Shown piece after piece: positions 1-9,139 of a DNA stretch of 64,000 nucleotides. Origin of the DNA: JARRNE01 sp963824085 (GTDB lineage Bacteria; Pseudomonadota; Gammaproteobacteria; Chromatiales; Chromatiaceae). The DNA is taken from NCBI GenBank assembly GCA_963824085.1, contig CAWGNT010000023.1:124001-188000 (forward strand), written 5' to 3'. The number at the start of each line of letters is the position of its first letter. Within the stretch, counting starts at the first letter, position 1. The position numbers were made by a program, and so were the translations under genes. Under the pieces are notes generated by a model, which worked only from the letters and a program-made list of their open reading frames with translations, searched no databases and was not told the origin of the DNA.

Positions 1-247
1 CCGGAACCGTGAGGATGTCCGAGAATAGGATGGCGGCGTCCAAGGGAAAGCGCTCCAAGGGCTGGAGGGTGACCTCGCACGCCAATTCCGGATCTTTGCA
101 CAGCTCCATGAAGCTGCCGGCACGGGCGCGCGTGGCGCGGTATTCCGGCAGGTAGCGCCCAGCCTGGCGCATCATCCATACCGGTGTGTAGTCCACGGGC
201 TCCCGCATGAGGGCGCGCAAGAATGTGTCGTTGCTGAGATCGGTCAC
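1..247 (-). CDS. hemE: uroporphyrinogen decarboxylase, N-terminal part (cut by window edge)
   Basis: This is the first 82 codons of HemE, which decarboxylates uroporphyrinogen III to coproporphyrinogen III in cytoplasmic haem synthesis. Reading the minus strand from a GTG at 247 gives the family N-terminus: NDTFLRALMREPVDYTPVW, then WMMRQAGRYLPEYR (the Arg-rich substrate-binding stretch), then LFSDILTVP, where the window ends. The GTG start fits the usual HemE N-terminus length; no ATG lies close upstream in frame. It is divergent from uvrD with about 118 bp between the starts. Identity is secure from the motif run; only the 3' part is missing. Confidence 0.93.
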   Translation of the reverse strand, partial: MTDLSNDTFLRALMREPVDYTPVWMMRQAGRYLPEYRATRARAGSFMELCKDPELACEVTLQPLERFPLDAAILFSDILTVP

Positions 248-365
248 GTATCAGGATTCCGGGGCGGTGGTTGGAGGGGCGCAGCTGCTTACTTGCCTGC
301 AGAATACTACAGGGCACACGCGACAGGACATCGAGCCCGGCTGACGGGGTTGCTAGAATGCTCGA

Positions 366-2522
366 ATGGATGTCTCCCACATACTCGACCCCCTCAACGA
401 CGCCCAGCGCAACGCGGTCACTGCGCCGCTCGGCAACGTGCTGGTGCTCGCCGGGGCGGGCAGCGGCAAAACGCGGGTGCTGGTCCACCGCATCGCTTGG
501 CTCATCCAGGTAGAGCAGGTGCCGCCTTGGGGAATCCTGGCGGTCACCTTCACCAACAAGGCGGCGCGGGAGATGAAGTCGCGCATCGAGGAGATCCTGC
601 GCGCCCCAGTGGGAGGCATGTGGGTGGGTACCTTCCACGGTCTGGCCCACCGCTTCCTGCGAGCGCATTGGCAGGACGCGGGGCTCTCCCAGCAGTTTCA
701 GATCCTCGACTCGGACGACCAGTTCCGCCTGATCCGGCGCGTCCTCAAGGCGTTGGAGCTCGATGAGTCCCGCTGGCCGCCACGCCAGGTCCAGGGCTTC
801 GTCAACAAGCAGAAGGACGAGGGGCTGCGGCCCCAACACCTGGACGACGGCGGCGACTTTTTCATGCGTAAGATGATCGAGATCTACCACGAGTACCAGG
901 CCGCCTGCAGCCGCGGCGGCTTGGTCGACTTCGCGGAGCTGCTGCTGCGCTCCCATGAGCTTCTGCGCGAACGCCCAGACATCCTGCATCATTATGGCGA
1001 GCGCTTCCGCGCCATCCAGGTGGACGAGTTTCAAGACACGAACGCCATCCAGTATGCCTGGCTGCGCCTCCTCTCCGGCACGCGCGACAACCTCTTTCTG
1101 GTGGGGGACGACGACCAGTCCATCTACGGGTGGCGCGGAGCACGAGTAGAGAACATCCAGAGCGTTCAAAAGGACTACCCGGGTACGCGCATGGTGCGCC
1201 TGGAGCAGAACTACCGCTCCACCGGTAATATCCTCGATGCGGCCAACGCACTCATCGCCAACAATCCGACCCGCCTTGGTAAGAACCTGTGGACGGCGGA
1301 CCGCGCGGGGGAGCCGATCCGCCGTTATGCCGCCTTCAACGAAGTGGACGAGGCGCGCTTCGTCGTGGAGCGCATCCGGCGCTTCGCGGAGGACGAGGGA
1401 TACCGCCGCTCGGAGTGCGCGATCCTCTACCGCACCACGGCCCAATCGCGCGTGTTCGAGGAGACCCTGATCCAAAGCGGTATCCCCTACCGGGTTTACG
1501 GTGGGCTGCGCTTCTTCGAGCGGGCGGAGATCAAGGATGCGCTGGCCTATCTGCGTCTGACGGCGAATCCGGAGGATGACACGTCATTCGAACGTGCCGT
1601 CAACACCCCGCCCCGCGGTGTGGGCGCCAAGACCCTGGATACGATCCGCGAACAGGGCCGGCAAGGACGCACGTCCCTGTGGCGGGCGGCCGAGGACCTG
1701 CTGGCCTCGGGGGCGCTGCCGCCGCGCGCGGCAGGCTCGCTGGGCGGGTTTCTGTCCCTCGTGCAGGACCAGCGCACATCGCGCCGCGAAACCGAGCTGC
1801 CGGAATTGTGCGCCCAGGTCATAGAGGCGGCAGGTCTGGCTGCGCACTACAAGAAATCGAAGGACGGCAAGGGGGTCGACCGCGTCGAGAACCTGGAGGA
1901 GCTGGTCAACGCCACTCGCCGCTTCACCCATGAGCTGGAGGACGACGAGGGCGACCCGCTCGGCGCCTTCCTCTCCCACGCCGCCCTCGAAGCGGGAGAG
2001 GCCCAAGCCGACCAGTTCGAGGACGGTGTGCAGCTCATGACACTGCACAGCGCCAAAGGGCTGGAGTTTCCGATCGTCTTCGTCGTCGGGGTCGAGGAGG
2101 GGCTCTTCCCCCACAGCATGTCCGTCGAGGACCCAGCGCGATTGGAGGAGGAGCGACGCCTTTGCTACGTCGGCATGACGCGGGCGATGCACCAGCTCTA
2201 CCTAACCCACGCGGAGACGCGGCGGCTGCACGGCAGCGAGACCTATCCTCTCCCGTCCAGGTTCCTTCGGGAGATACCGGGGGCGCTTGTGGAAGAGGTG
2301 CGGGGAGGCGGTGTCTCACGAATGGGAAGGGGCAGGGTGGCGCCGGAGGAGACGACTGACGGTTTTCGCCTCGGTCAGCGGGTATTGCACCCGAAGTTCG
2401 GCGAGGGCGTGGTGCTCAACACGGAGGGCAAGGGAACGAGCGCGCGCATCCAGGTCAACTTCGAAGGCATTGGCAGCAAGTGGCTGGTGTTGGCTTATGC
2501 CCGCCTCGAGCCGGTCGTTTGA
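366..2522 (+). CDS. uvrD: DNA helicase II, UvrD/Rep family
   Basis: Superfamily 1A 3'-5' DNA helicase used in nucleotide excision and mismatch repair. The 718 residues match the usual UvrD length. Motif I (Walker A) is AGAGSGKT at about residues 29-36, motif II is VDEFQDTN, motif III is GDDDQSIYGWRGA, motif IV is LEQNYRST, and motifs V/VI are VQLMTLHSAKGLEFP and YVGMTRA. The C-terminal tail (about 650-718) includes the F-G-x-G-x-V linker-type segment FGEGVVLNTEGKG typical of UvrD. The start at 366 puts the Q-motif (LNDAQRNAV) at residues 10-18 as expected. UvrD rather than Rep or PcrA is inferred from length and C-terminus. Confidence 0.95.
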   Translation: MDVSHILDPLNDAQRNAVTAPLGNVLVLAGAGSGKTRVLVHRIAWLIQVEQVPPWGILAVTFTNKAAREMKSRIEEILRAPVGGMWVGTFHGLAHRFLRAHWQDAGLSQQFQILDSDDQFRLIRRVLKALELDESRWPPRQVQGFVNKQKDEGLRPQHLDDGGDFFMRKMIEIYHEYQAACSRGGLVDFAELLLRSHELLRERPDILHHYGERFRAIQVDEFQDTNAIQYAWLRLLSGTRDNLFLVGDDDQSIYGWRGARVENIQSVQKDYPGTRMVRLEQNYRSTGNILDAANALIANNPTRLGKNLWTADRAGEPIRRYAAFNEVDEARFVVERIRRFAEDEGYRRSECAILYRTTAQSRVFEETLIQSGIPYRVYGGLRFFERAEIKDALAYLRLTANPEDDTSFERAVNTPPRGVGAKTLDTIREQGRQGRTSLWRAAEDLLASGALPPRAAGSLGGFLSLVQDQRTSRRETELPELCAQVIEAAGLAAHYKKSKDGKGVDRVENLEELVNATRRFTHELEDDEGDPLGAFLSHAALEAGEAQADQFEDGVQLMTLHSAKGLEFPIVFVVGVEEGLFPHSMSVEDPARLEEERRLCYVGMTRAMHQLYLTHAETRRLHGSETYPLPSRFLREIPGALVEEVRGGGVSRMGRGRVAPEETTDGFRLGQRVLHPKFGEGVVLNTEGKGTSARIQVNFEGIGSKWLVLAYARLEPVV

Positions 2523-2539
2523 CCACGCATCAACCCGCG

Positions 2540-2603
2540 GGCATTGTGTATCGTTCGCATTTGGGTTTTCGTTTTTCGGGGATTGCTTGCCGGAGCACTC
2601 GGC
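2540..2603 (-). repeat. fragment of structured intergenic repeat family 1
   Basis: Between uvrD and hemW lies a tail fragment of the dispersed intergenic repeat, in reverse orientation. The block TCGCATTTGGGTTTTCGTT also occurs exactly at 52953-52971 in another copy. The inner hairpin is missing here, so this is a truncated copy. Confidence 0.45.
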
Positions 2604-2613
2604 TTCCGCTCTG

Positions 2614-3810
2614 ATGCGCCCAGTCACCACCGAATGCGGGCTGGTCTTTCCCGACGGCCCTCCCCCGCTCACCCTCTACGTCCATATCCCGTGGTGCGTG
2701 CGCAAGTGCCCCTATTGTGATTTCAACTCTCATCCGCTACGGGATACTTTGCCCGAAACGGCTTATGTTGACGCCCTCCTGCTGGACCTGGATCAGGATC
2801 TTCAAGACCTCGATACACCCCGCCCTCTAACCTCCATCTTCATCGGCGGCGGGACCCCGAGCCTGCTCTCCGGACGGGCCATCCGCCGCCTGCTCCTGGG
2901 CATCCGCAACCGTATCGAGCTTTTGCCCGGGGCGGAGATCACGCTCGAAGCAAATCCGGGGGCGGCGGAAGGACGCCGCCTCGTCGAGTATCGGGAGGCT
3001 GGGGTGAACCGCGTCTCCATCGGCGCCCAAAGCCTCTCGGATGCTCATCTGGGGCGGATCGGGCGCATCCACGAAGCGAGCGACGTACGGGAATCGGTGG
3101 CCCAGGCCCGTGCGGCCGGATTCGCCAACCTCAACCTGGACCTGATGTACGCCCTACCGGAGCAGAGCCTGGAGCAAGCACGCCGAGACCTTGAGGAAGC
3201 CTTCGCCCTCGAACCCGAGCATCTGTCGTACTACCAACTCACGCTGGAGCCCAACACCGCTTTTCATGTCATGCCTCCACCCCTGCCCGGGCATGACCTG
3301 GCCGCCGATATGCATCTGCAGGGCATAGAGATGCTGGCAGGGTCGGGTTACCAGCGGTATGAGGTCTCCGCTTACGCTCAAGGGTCGGCCTTGCGCTGCC
3401 GGCACAACCTGAACTATTGGCGGTTCGGCGACTATCTCGGTATCGGGGCCGGGGCGCACGGCAAGCTAACGCTCGCATCGCTTGGACGGGTCGCGCGGCG
3501 CTGGAAGCTCCGCCATCCGCACGCGTACCTCGCTGCTGCCGAGCATGGCCAGAGACTGCGGGCCGGGGAGGGCAGCCTGGAGAGCGGTGACCTGGTGCTG
3601 GAGTTTGCGCTGAACACCCTGCGCTTGAGGGATGGCTTCGACCCGGTCCTGTTCGAGTGCCGCACCGGACTTCCGATTGGACGGATCGAGGCCGCCATTG
3701 AGGGCGCGGTTGCGGATGGCCTGCTGTGCCGTGAGCGAGCTGGAATCCGGCCTACCGAGCGAGGGCGGATGTTCCTCGACGATCTCGTCGGGTACTTCGC
3801 AGCCGAGTGA
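2614..3810 (+). CDS. hemW: HemW-type radical SAM protein (coproporphyrinogen dehydrogenase-like)
   Basis: HemW family, radical SAM proteins that resemble HemN but act as haem chaperones rather than oxygen-independent coproporphyrinogen oxidases. The 4Fe-4S/SAM motif is CVRKCPYC at about residues 30-37 (CX3CX2C) followed by DFNSH, and FIGGGTPSLL is the next conserved SAM-binding block. I chose the ATG at 2614: it gives 398 residues, the normal family length. The longer open frame from 2287 runs back into uvrD in another frame and encodes no recognisable extension. HemN-specific N-terminal residues are absent. The gene lies 91 bp after uvrD, the gap filled by a repeat fragment. Confidence 0.9.
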   Translation: MRPVTTECGLVFPDGPPPLTLYVHIPWCVRKCPYCDFNSHPLRDTLPETAYVDALLLDLDQDLQDLDTPRPLTSIFIGGGTPSLLSGRAIRRLLLGIRNRIELLPGAEITLEANPGAAEGRRLVEYREAGVNRVSIGAQSLSDAHLGRIGRIHEASDVRESVAQARAAGFANLNLDLMYALPEQSLEQARRDLEEAFALEPEHLSYYQLTLEPNTAFHVMPPPLPGHDLAADMHLQGIEMLAGSGYQRYEVSAYAQGSALRCRHNLNYWRFGDYLGIGAGAHGKLTLASLGRVARRWKLRHPHAYLAAAEHGQRLRAGEGSLESGDLVLEFALNTLRLRDGFDPVLFECRTGLPIGRIEAAIEGAVADGLLCRERAGIRPTERGRMFLDDLVGYFAAE

Positions 3811-3847
3811 GGACCGAGCGCCGTGAGCCCCTATACCGTCCCTGTTT

Positions 3848-3885
3848 CAGTTTTTCGTTTGCTGAGGTCCGGTTGGCGCATCCTG
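3848..3885 (-). repeat. possible remnant of repeat family 1
   Basis: The stretch CAGTTTTTCGTTTGCTGAGG followed by TCCGGTTGGCGC resembles the outer arm and A/T-rich tail of the family 1 copy at about 52960-52990 with small indels. It is too short and degenerate to be certain. Confidence 0.3.
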
Positions 3886-3886
3886 G

Positions 3887-3915
3887 TTGCGGGTCCGGGA
3901 CCTGGGTGATAGATT
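3887..3915 (+). promoter_or_regulatory. candidate sigma-70 promoter of rpmE
   Basis: TTGCGG (3887-3892) and TAGATT (3910-3915) are separated by 17 bp and lie about 55 bp upstream of rpmE. Both hexamers are imperfect. A short hairpin (TGCGC / GCGCA) sits between this promoter and the gene. Confidence 0.4.
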
Positions 3916-3968
3916 GATACGTTTTTCGCGGCTTGTGCGCGCCGATTGGGTGCGCAAGAAAGGGTTGT

Positions 3969-4169
3969 ATGAAAGAAGCAATTCACCCGGAATACTCCGA
4001 GATCAAGGTCGTCTGTAGCTGCGGCAACGAGTTCACGACCCGTTCGACGCTGGGCAAGAATCTGCACGTGGAGGTATGCTCCAACTGCCACCCGTTCTAC
4101 ACGGGGAAGCAGAAGATCGTTGACACGGCCGGCCGGGTCGACAAATTCCGGCGCAAGTACGGCCGCTGA
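3969..4169 (+). CDS. rpmE: 50S ribosomal protein L31, zinc-binding form
   Basis: Ribosomal protein L31 of the large subunit, 66 residues. It begins MKEAIHPEYSEI and carries the Cys pairs CSC (residues 16-18) and CSNC (37-40) of the zinc-binding (C+) form, followed by the FYTGKQK block. The start at 3969 was chosen over an upstream GTG at 3933 because it matches the family N-terminus. The gene stands alone after hemW. Presence of the four-Cys form means this copy would be the zinc-replete version; no zinc-independent paralogue is visible in the window. Confidence 0.96.
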   Translation: MKEAIHPEYSEIKVVCSCGNEFTTRSTLGKNLHVEVCSNCHPFYTGKQKIVDTAGRVDKFRRKYGR

Positions 4170-4225
4170 GACCAGGTGCCACCAGGGCTGGATCGCGGGC
4201 GCGTATAGCGACAACGCTCGCGCTG

Positions 4226-4957
4226 TTGCCGCTATGCCTCCCGGCGACGGCCGGTTGCCCGGTTCCGCGAGAGGCCGAAACGACGCGAATCGCATTTGTC
4301 ATCGACGGCGACACGGCGGCGTTGAGGGGCGGGGAAAGGGTACGGCTAATCGGCATCGATGCGCCGGAGATCGGGCACGACGGCGCCCCTGACAAGCCCT
4401 ATGCGCAGGCGGCCACGGATGAGCTGAAGCGGGCCCTCGCCATGTCGGCGTGGAGCGTCCGGATCGTTCCCGGCAGGCAAAGATTCGATCGCTATGGCCG
4501 TGAGCTCGTGCACCTTTATGATCGCTCTGGCCACAACCTGAGCGAGCGCCTCCTCAGCCTCGGTTTGGCCTACCAGGTGACCATCCCGCCCAACGACCGC
4601 TTTCGCACCTGTTATCAGGAAGCCGAGTCGGGAGCACGTCGCCATGGCCGAGGCCTGTGGCGCCTGCCCCCTCTCGATGCGGCTAAGCTGCCGCCGGATG
4701 CCGAGGGATTCGCCCGCCTGGAAGGCCAAGTGCGAAAGGTTCGCGTCGGGGCTCGCGCCGCTTGGATCGACCTTGCGGGAGCCCTGAAGCTGCGCATCGC
4801 TGCAGACGACCTGACCCGGTTCGACCTGAGTGATCTTTCCGCGCTGTCGGGCGCTCGCGTCGAGGTCCTGGGCTGGATCTATCGTTTCCGCGGGAAACCA
4901 CGAATACGCGTGCGCGATCCCAGCGCATTGCGCCGCATTGCACCGGCGGCGGACTGA
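4226..4957 (+). CDS. staphylococcal nuclease-like (SNc domain) secreted or membrane-anchored nuclease
   Basis: A thermonuclease-fold protein with all three catalytic positions of staphylococcal nuclease: the Arg and Glu in RLIGIDAPE and the Arg in FDRYGREL. It is predicted to cut DNA/RNA with Ca2+. The SNc domain covers roughly residues 20-145; the last 90 residues form an extra region with no clear assignment. The only usual start is TTG at 4226. In-frame codons upstream encode a hydrophobic run ending LPATAGC that looks like a lipoprotein signal, but no ATG or GTG precedes it before the rpmE stop. So the true N-terminus is unsettled, and export is an inference. Confidence 0.8.
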   Translation: MPLCLPATAGCPVPREAETTRIAFVIDGDTAALRGGERVRLIGIDAPEIGHDGAPDKPYAQAATDELKRALAMSAWSVRIVPGRQRFDRYGRELVHLYDRSGHNLSERLLSLGLAYQVTIPPNDRFRTCYQEAESGARRHGRGLWRLPPLDAAKLPPDAEGFARLEGQVRKVRVGARAAWIDLAGALKLRIAADDLTRFDLSDLSALSGARVEVLGWIYRFRGKPRIRVRDPSALRRIAPAAD

Positions 4958-5004
4958 GCGCCGACAAGTCGTGCCGGCCTGCGCCCCATCGAGAGGTTCC
5001 GACC

Positions 5005-6276
5005 ATGAGCAACCCTGAAAGCTTCGCCCATGCCGACGCCGAGCTGAACCGCGAGGCCCTCCTGTACCATGCAGAGCCGGTACCCGGGAAGACGAGCATC
5101 GCTATAACGAAGCCGGCGGAGACGCAACAGGATCTCTCGCTCGCCTACACCCCAGGCGTAGCCGAGCCGGTCCGGCGCATTGCCGAGCATCCGGACGCCG
5201 CCTATCGCTATACCAACAAGGGTAACCTGGTCGCCGTTATCACCGACGGCAGCGCCGTGCTCGGGCTGGGCGGCGTCGGCCCCCTGGCAGGGAAACCGGT
5301 CATGGAGGGAAAGGCCGTCCTGTTCAAGCACTTCGCCGGGATCGACGTCTTTGACATCGAGGTCCATGCGCGACACCCGCAGGAGTTCGTGGAGACGGTG
5401 CGGCGCATTGCGCCTACCTTCGGCGGAATCAATCTCGAAGACATCGCCGCACCGCACTGCTTCGAGATCGAGCAGCTGCTGATCGAGGAGCTGGACATCC
5501 CCGTCTTCCATGACGACCAGCACGGGACTGCGATCATCATCGCTGCCGGCCTATTGAACGCCCTCGAGCTGCAGGGAAAACGCCTGGAGGAGGCGAAGAT
5601 CGTCGTGCTCGGTGCGGGCGCCGCCGGCATCGCCGGGGTCCGCCTCCTGCTGACCCTAGGCGCCCACCGCAACAACATCGTGGCCGTCGACCGTCAGGGC
5701 GTCATCCACACCGGGCGCAAGGACCTCAACCCGTACAAGTTCGGGATTGCCGCAGACACACAGAAACGTACACTGCGCGAGGCAATGGACGGGGCGGACG
5801 TCTTCATCGGCGTCTCCGGTCCCGACCTTGTAGACCCAGAAATGCTCGCCGCTATGGCCCCCCGCCCCGTCGTTTTCGCGCTCTCCAATCCCGTGCCGGA
5901 GATCCGGCCCGAGACAGCGGCCAGGGTGCGCAGCGACCTCATCATGGCCACGGGGCGGACCGACTACCCGAACCAGGTTAACAACGTCCTCGGATTTCCC
6001 TATATCTTCCGCGGAGCACTGGACGTGCGCGCCACGCGCATCAACGAGGACATGCAGATCGCGGCCGTCTACGCGCTCCGTGACCTCGCCCGCGCACCAG
6101 TTCCGGCGTCCGTCCTCAATGCCTACCGCCTCGACCGGCTCGCCTTCGGACCCGACTATATTATCCCCAAGCCGCTCGATCCGAGACTGCGCGACCTGGT
6201 TCCGCCCGCCGTCGCGAGGGCGGCGGTCGAAACCGGCGTCGCCCGGGTTCCCTATCCCGCCCACTATCCGCGATAA
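5005..6276 (+). CDS. malic enzyme (short form, NAD(P)-dependent)
   Basis: Oxidative decarboxylation of malate to pyruvate and CO2, producing NAD(P)H. The 423 residues match the short bacterial malic enzymes that lack the C-terminal phosphotransacetylase-like domain. Visible are the active-site Tyr block LAYTPGVAEP, the Lys block EGKAVLFKHFAG, the metal-binding segment FHDDQHGTAI and the dinucleotide site VVLGAGAAGIAG at about residues 200-210. The NAD/NADP preference cannot be read safely. It starts a three-gene carbon block with mdh and gltA on the same strand, but gaps of 277 and 156 bp separate them, so they may be separate transcription units. Confidence 0.92.
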   Translation: MSNPESFAHADAELNREALLYHAEPVPGKTSIAITKPAETQQDLSLAYTPGVAEPVRRIAEHPDAAYRYTNKGNLVAVITDGSAVLGLGGVGPLAGKPVMEGKAVLFKHFAGIDVFDIEVHARHPQEFVETVRRIAPTFGGINLEDIAAPHCFEIEQLLIEELDIPVFHDDQHGTAIIIAAGLLNALELQGKRLEEAKIVVLGAGAAGIAGVRLLLTLGAHRNNIVAVDRQGVIHTGRKDLNPYKFGIAADTQKRTLREAMDGADVFIGVSGPDLVDPEMLAAMAPRPVVFALSNPVPEIRPETAARVRSDLIMATGRTDYPNQVNNVLGFPYIFRGALDVRATRINEDMQIAAVYALRDLARAPVPASVLNAYRLDRLAFGPDYIIPKPLDPRLRDLVPPAVARAAVETGVARVPYPAHYPR

Positions 6277-6553
6277 TCGCCCCGTGCCAGCCGAGGATCG
6301 CTCTCGGCACCAGAAGGCACGGTGGCTGCGCCTCGCGCCGGCAGTCCAGCTGCCGGCTGATGGCGAAGGCCGTAACCGCCGCGGTACGCCCACCGAGCGG
6401 CTCATTGGGTTGCTCGACCTGCGAGTACGGTGGCTCGCTCTCCGCTTCGGAGCGACCACGGACAGTTCGGCGCGGGACCGCGGCCCACCTCAGCGCCACC
6501 AGACCTCGGGTCACCCGCTTCAGGTCAAGCCCCACCAACTGGAGGATACCGTC

Positions 6554-7486
6554 ATGCGAAAGATTACCATCGTGGGTGCAGGCCGAGTGGGCGAGACGGC
6601 CGCACAAATCCTCGCCGAAGAGGAGCTCTGCCGAGAGGTCGCCCTGCTTGACGTGCGCGATGACGTACCCGAGGGCGTGGCTCTGGACATCTGCCAAACG
6701 GCCCCTTTCTTCGAGTTCGACGCCCGGGTCACCGGCAGCAACGACGCCCAGATCATGAAGGGTTCGGAGCTGATCGTGATCACGGCGGGCTTTCCACGCA
6801 AGCCGGGCATGTCCCGCTCCGACGTCCTGGAGGCGAACGTACGCATCATCGACGAGGTGGTTGACAACGCCGTGCGCTACGCACCGGACGCCATGCTCCT
6901 GATGGTCACCAATCCGGTTGACACCCTCACCTACCGCGCAAGCCAACGCAGCGGCTGGCCGCGCGGGCGCGTGTTCGGCCAGGCCGGCGTTCTGGATGCG
7001 TCGCGCATGGCAAGTTTCATTGCCCTGGAGACCGGCTTCTCCACGCTCGACATAACGACTCTCGTCCTTGGCGGACACGGCGACACTATGGTGCCCATAC
7101 CACGCTATTGCACCATCAACGGCGTGCCCGTCTCTCAGTTTCTGTCCAAGGAACGGATGGCAGCCATCATCGCCCGTACCCGCCAGGGGGGAGCCGAGAT
7201 ACTCGCCCTGCGCAAAAACTCCAGCGCCTACGATGCCCCGGGCGCAGCGGTGGCGACCATGGTCGACGCCATCAGCAACAATCGCCGACGTCTACTTCCA
7301 TGCGTTGCACTATTGGAGGGCGAGTACGGGGAAGCGGACGTCGCCATGGGAGTTCCTTGCATTTTGGGTGAGCGTGGAGTCGAAGCAGTTGTGGAACTGG
7401 ACCTCAACGACGAAGAGAGGGCCGCCTTTGCGGCCTCGGTGGCGGCGGTACGGCACGACATCGAGCGCCTCAAGGAGCTTGGCTGA
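6554..7486 (+). CDS. mdh: malate dehydrogenase, LDH-like type
   Basis: TCA-cycle malate dehydrogenase (malate + NAD+ to oxaloacetate + NADH). Its 310 residues show the Rossmann motif GAGRVGETAA near residue 7, the substrate-loop region TAGFPRKPGMSRSD with substrate-binding Arg residues, and the catalytic His in GGHGDTMVP (His175). The RKPGMSR loop marks the tetrameric, LDH-like MDH class rather than the dimeric E. coli type. I chose ATG 6554 because it places GxGxxG at the N-terminus and has GGAGG upstream; the longer frame back to 6080 overlaps the malic enzyme gene. Confidence 0.94.
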   Translation: MRKITIVGAGRVGETAAQILAEEELCREVALLDVRDDVPEGVALDICQTAPFFEFDARVTGSNDAQIMKGSELIVITAGFPRKPGMSRSDVLEANVRIIDEVVDNAVRYAPDAMLLMVTNPVDTLTYRASQRSGWPRGRVFGQAGVLDASRMASFIALETGFSTLDITTLVLGGHGDTMVPIPRYCTINGVPVSQFLSKERMAAIIARTRQGGAEILALRKNSSAYDAPGAAVATMVDAISNNRRRLLPCVALLEGEYGEADVAMGVPCILGERGVEAVVELDLNDEERAAFAASVAAVRHDIERLKELG

Positions 7487-7642
7487 CCGAATGCGGTTAA
7501 CGGAAATAGCCATTCGGCCTATAGCTTGCTAAGCGCAAGCCAGACGCGGCGGATCAACGAGCCCCGTTGCCGGCGCCCCGCAAACGAGTGCGCAGAGGCG
7601 CGAACACGCCGCTTCTTGTAAACCCCAGCCAGGAGCGATCCC

Positions 7643-8938
7643 ATGGCGAACGACACCATCACCATCACCAGAAACGCTACCGGCGAGAGCTACGAGCTCC
7701 CCCTCAAGGAAGGCACGATTGGTCCAGCCGCGGTAGATATCTCCTCCCTCTACAAGGAGGCGAGGATATTCACGTACGACCCGGGATTCATGGCGACCGC
7801 GAGCTGCCACAGCGCAATCACCTACATCGACGGCGAGCAGGGAATCCTGCTCTATCGCGGCTACCCGATCGAGCAGCTTGCCACCAAGGCAAGCTTTCTC
7901 GAGGTTGCGTATCTGCTCCTCTACGGAGAGCTTCCCAACAGCGGCGAGCTGAACAAGCTCGAGGAGGTCATTACCTACCACACAATGCTGAACGAAAACC
8001 TCAAGAACTTCCTTGATGGTTTCCACTACGACGCACACCCGATGGCGATCCTGTGCGGCGTCGTAGGATCGCTCTCCGCCTTTTACCATGACTCAGTCGA
8101 TGTGCATAGCACGCGGCATAGAGAGGTCTCGGCTCACCGGCTCATCGCCAAGGTACCGACCATCGCAGCAGCGGCCTACAAGCACAATGTGGGCGAGCCC
8201 ATCATGTACCCGCGCAACGATCTGCGGTATTGCGCGAACTTCATGCACATGATGTTCGCGACCCCATGCGAGGACTATGACCCCGGCCTGATCGCGGAGA
8301 AGGCACTGAACCTCCTCTTCATTCTCCACGCCGACCACGAGCAGAACGCGAGCACGTCGACGGTGCGCCTTGCCGGGAGCTCCGGCGCGAATCCGTACGC
8401 GTGCATCGCCGCGGGCATCGCCTCGCTGTGGGGACCCGCTCACGGCGGTGCGAATGAGGCGGTGCTCGATATGCTGGAGGAAATCGGAGACGTCAAGAAT
8501 GCTCCAAAGTACATGGATAAGGCCAAAGACAAGGATGATCCGTTCCGGCTGATGGGTTTCGGCCATCGCGTGTACAAGAACTACGATCCGCGCGCCAAAA
8601 TCATTCGCGAGGTTTGTCACCAGGTCCTTGAGGAGCTGGCGGACAGCGAAAACCCCCTCTTCGAGCTCGCCCTCAAGCTCGAGGAGATCGCGCTCAGCGA
8701 CGAGTACTTCGTCGAACGAAAGCTCTACCCCAACGTGGACTTTTATTCAGGCATCATCTACCAGGCGCTCGGGATCCCGCGCAACATGTTCACGGTGATG
8801 TTCGCAATCGCGCGCACGGTAGGCTGGCTGTCGCACTGGATGGAGATGATGAGCGACCCCAATAACCGCATCGGCCGCCCACGGCAGATCTACCATGGCC
8901 CTACCCTGCGCGACTACGTCCCGATCTCTCAACGTTAG
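7643..8938 (+). CDS. gltA: citrate synthase
   Basis: Type II citrate synthase, condensing oxaloacetate with acetyl-CoA to start the TCA cycle. At 431 residues it has family length. The catalytic blocks are ADHEQNAST (first catalytic His, about residue 232), GPAHGGANE (second His) and the GFGHRVYKNYDPRA region that binds substrate. The N-terminal domain with YDPGF and GILLYRGYPIEQLA is the beta-rich domain of hexameric Gram-negative enzymes, which are often NADH-sensitive. AGGAGCGAT lies just before the ATG. It follows mdh at 156 bp. Confidence 0.97.
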   Translation: MANDTITITRNATGESYELPLKEGTIGPAAVDISSLYKEARIFTYDPGFMATASCHSAITYIDGEQGILLYRGYPIEQLATKASFLEVAYLLLYGELPNSGELNKLEEVITYHTMLNENLKNFLDGFHYDAHPMAILCGVVGSLSAFYHDSVDVHSTRHREVSAHRLIAKVPTIAAAAYKHNVGEPIMYPRNDLRYCANFMHMMFATPCEDYDPGLIAEKALNLLFILHADHEQNASTSTVRLAGSSGANPYACIAAGIASLWGPAHGGANEAVLDMLEEIGDVKNAPKYMDKAKDKDDPFRLMGFGHRVYKNYDPRAKIIREVCHQVLEELADSENPLFELALKLEEIALSDEYFVERKLYPNVDFYSGIIYQALGIPRNMFTVMFAIARTVGWLSHWMEMMSDPNNRIGRPRQIYHGPTLRDYVPISQR

Positions 8939-9005
8939 GTGACGGTGCTGCTGGGATTCGCGGAAGCTTCCGGCGCCAACCGACGACGGGTTCAGCCGGC
9001 AGCCA

Positions 9006-9034
9006 GGGAGACGCCGATTTGATCAGCGTCTCCC
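9006..9034 (+). terminator. hairpin after gltA, possible terminator
   Basis: GGGAGACGC (9006-9014) pairs perfectly with GCGTCTCCC (9026-9034) across an 11-nt loop, 67 bp after the gltA stop. No T-run follows, so it may be an RNA-stabilising hairpin rather than an intrinsic terminator. Confidence 0.4.
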
Positions 9035-9139
9035 CGCAGGGCAGGACGCCGGCCACCTCCAGCACCAGGCAGGTGCTGCGGACTAATGCATCGGGACCCC
9101 ACGCCTTGCGGATGTAGTGCGGCGAGAAACCCAGGGGAC

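Noticed and set aside
1584..2192. Long minus-strand open frame inside uvrD (and similar frames inside gltB, shc and the dxs fusion)
   Set aside because: High-GC shadow frames opposite well-supported genes; no motifs, and composition mirrors the real gene.
2287..2613. Long N-terminal extension of the HemW frame back into uvrD
   Set aside because: It overlaps uvrD in another frame and a repeat fragment; family length and motif spacing fit the ATG at 2614.
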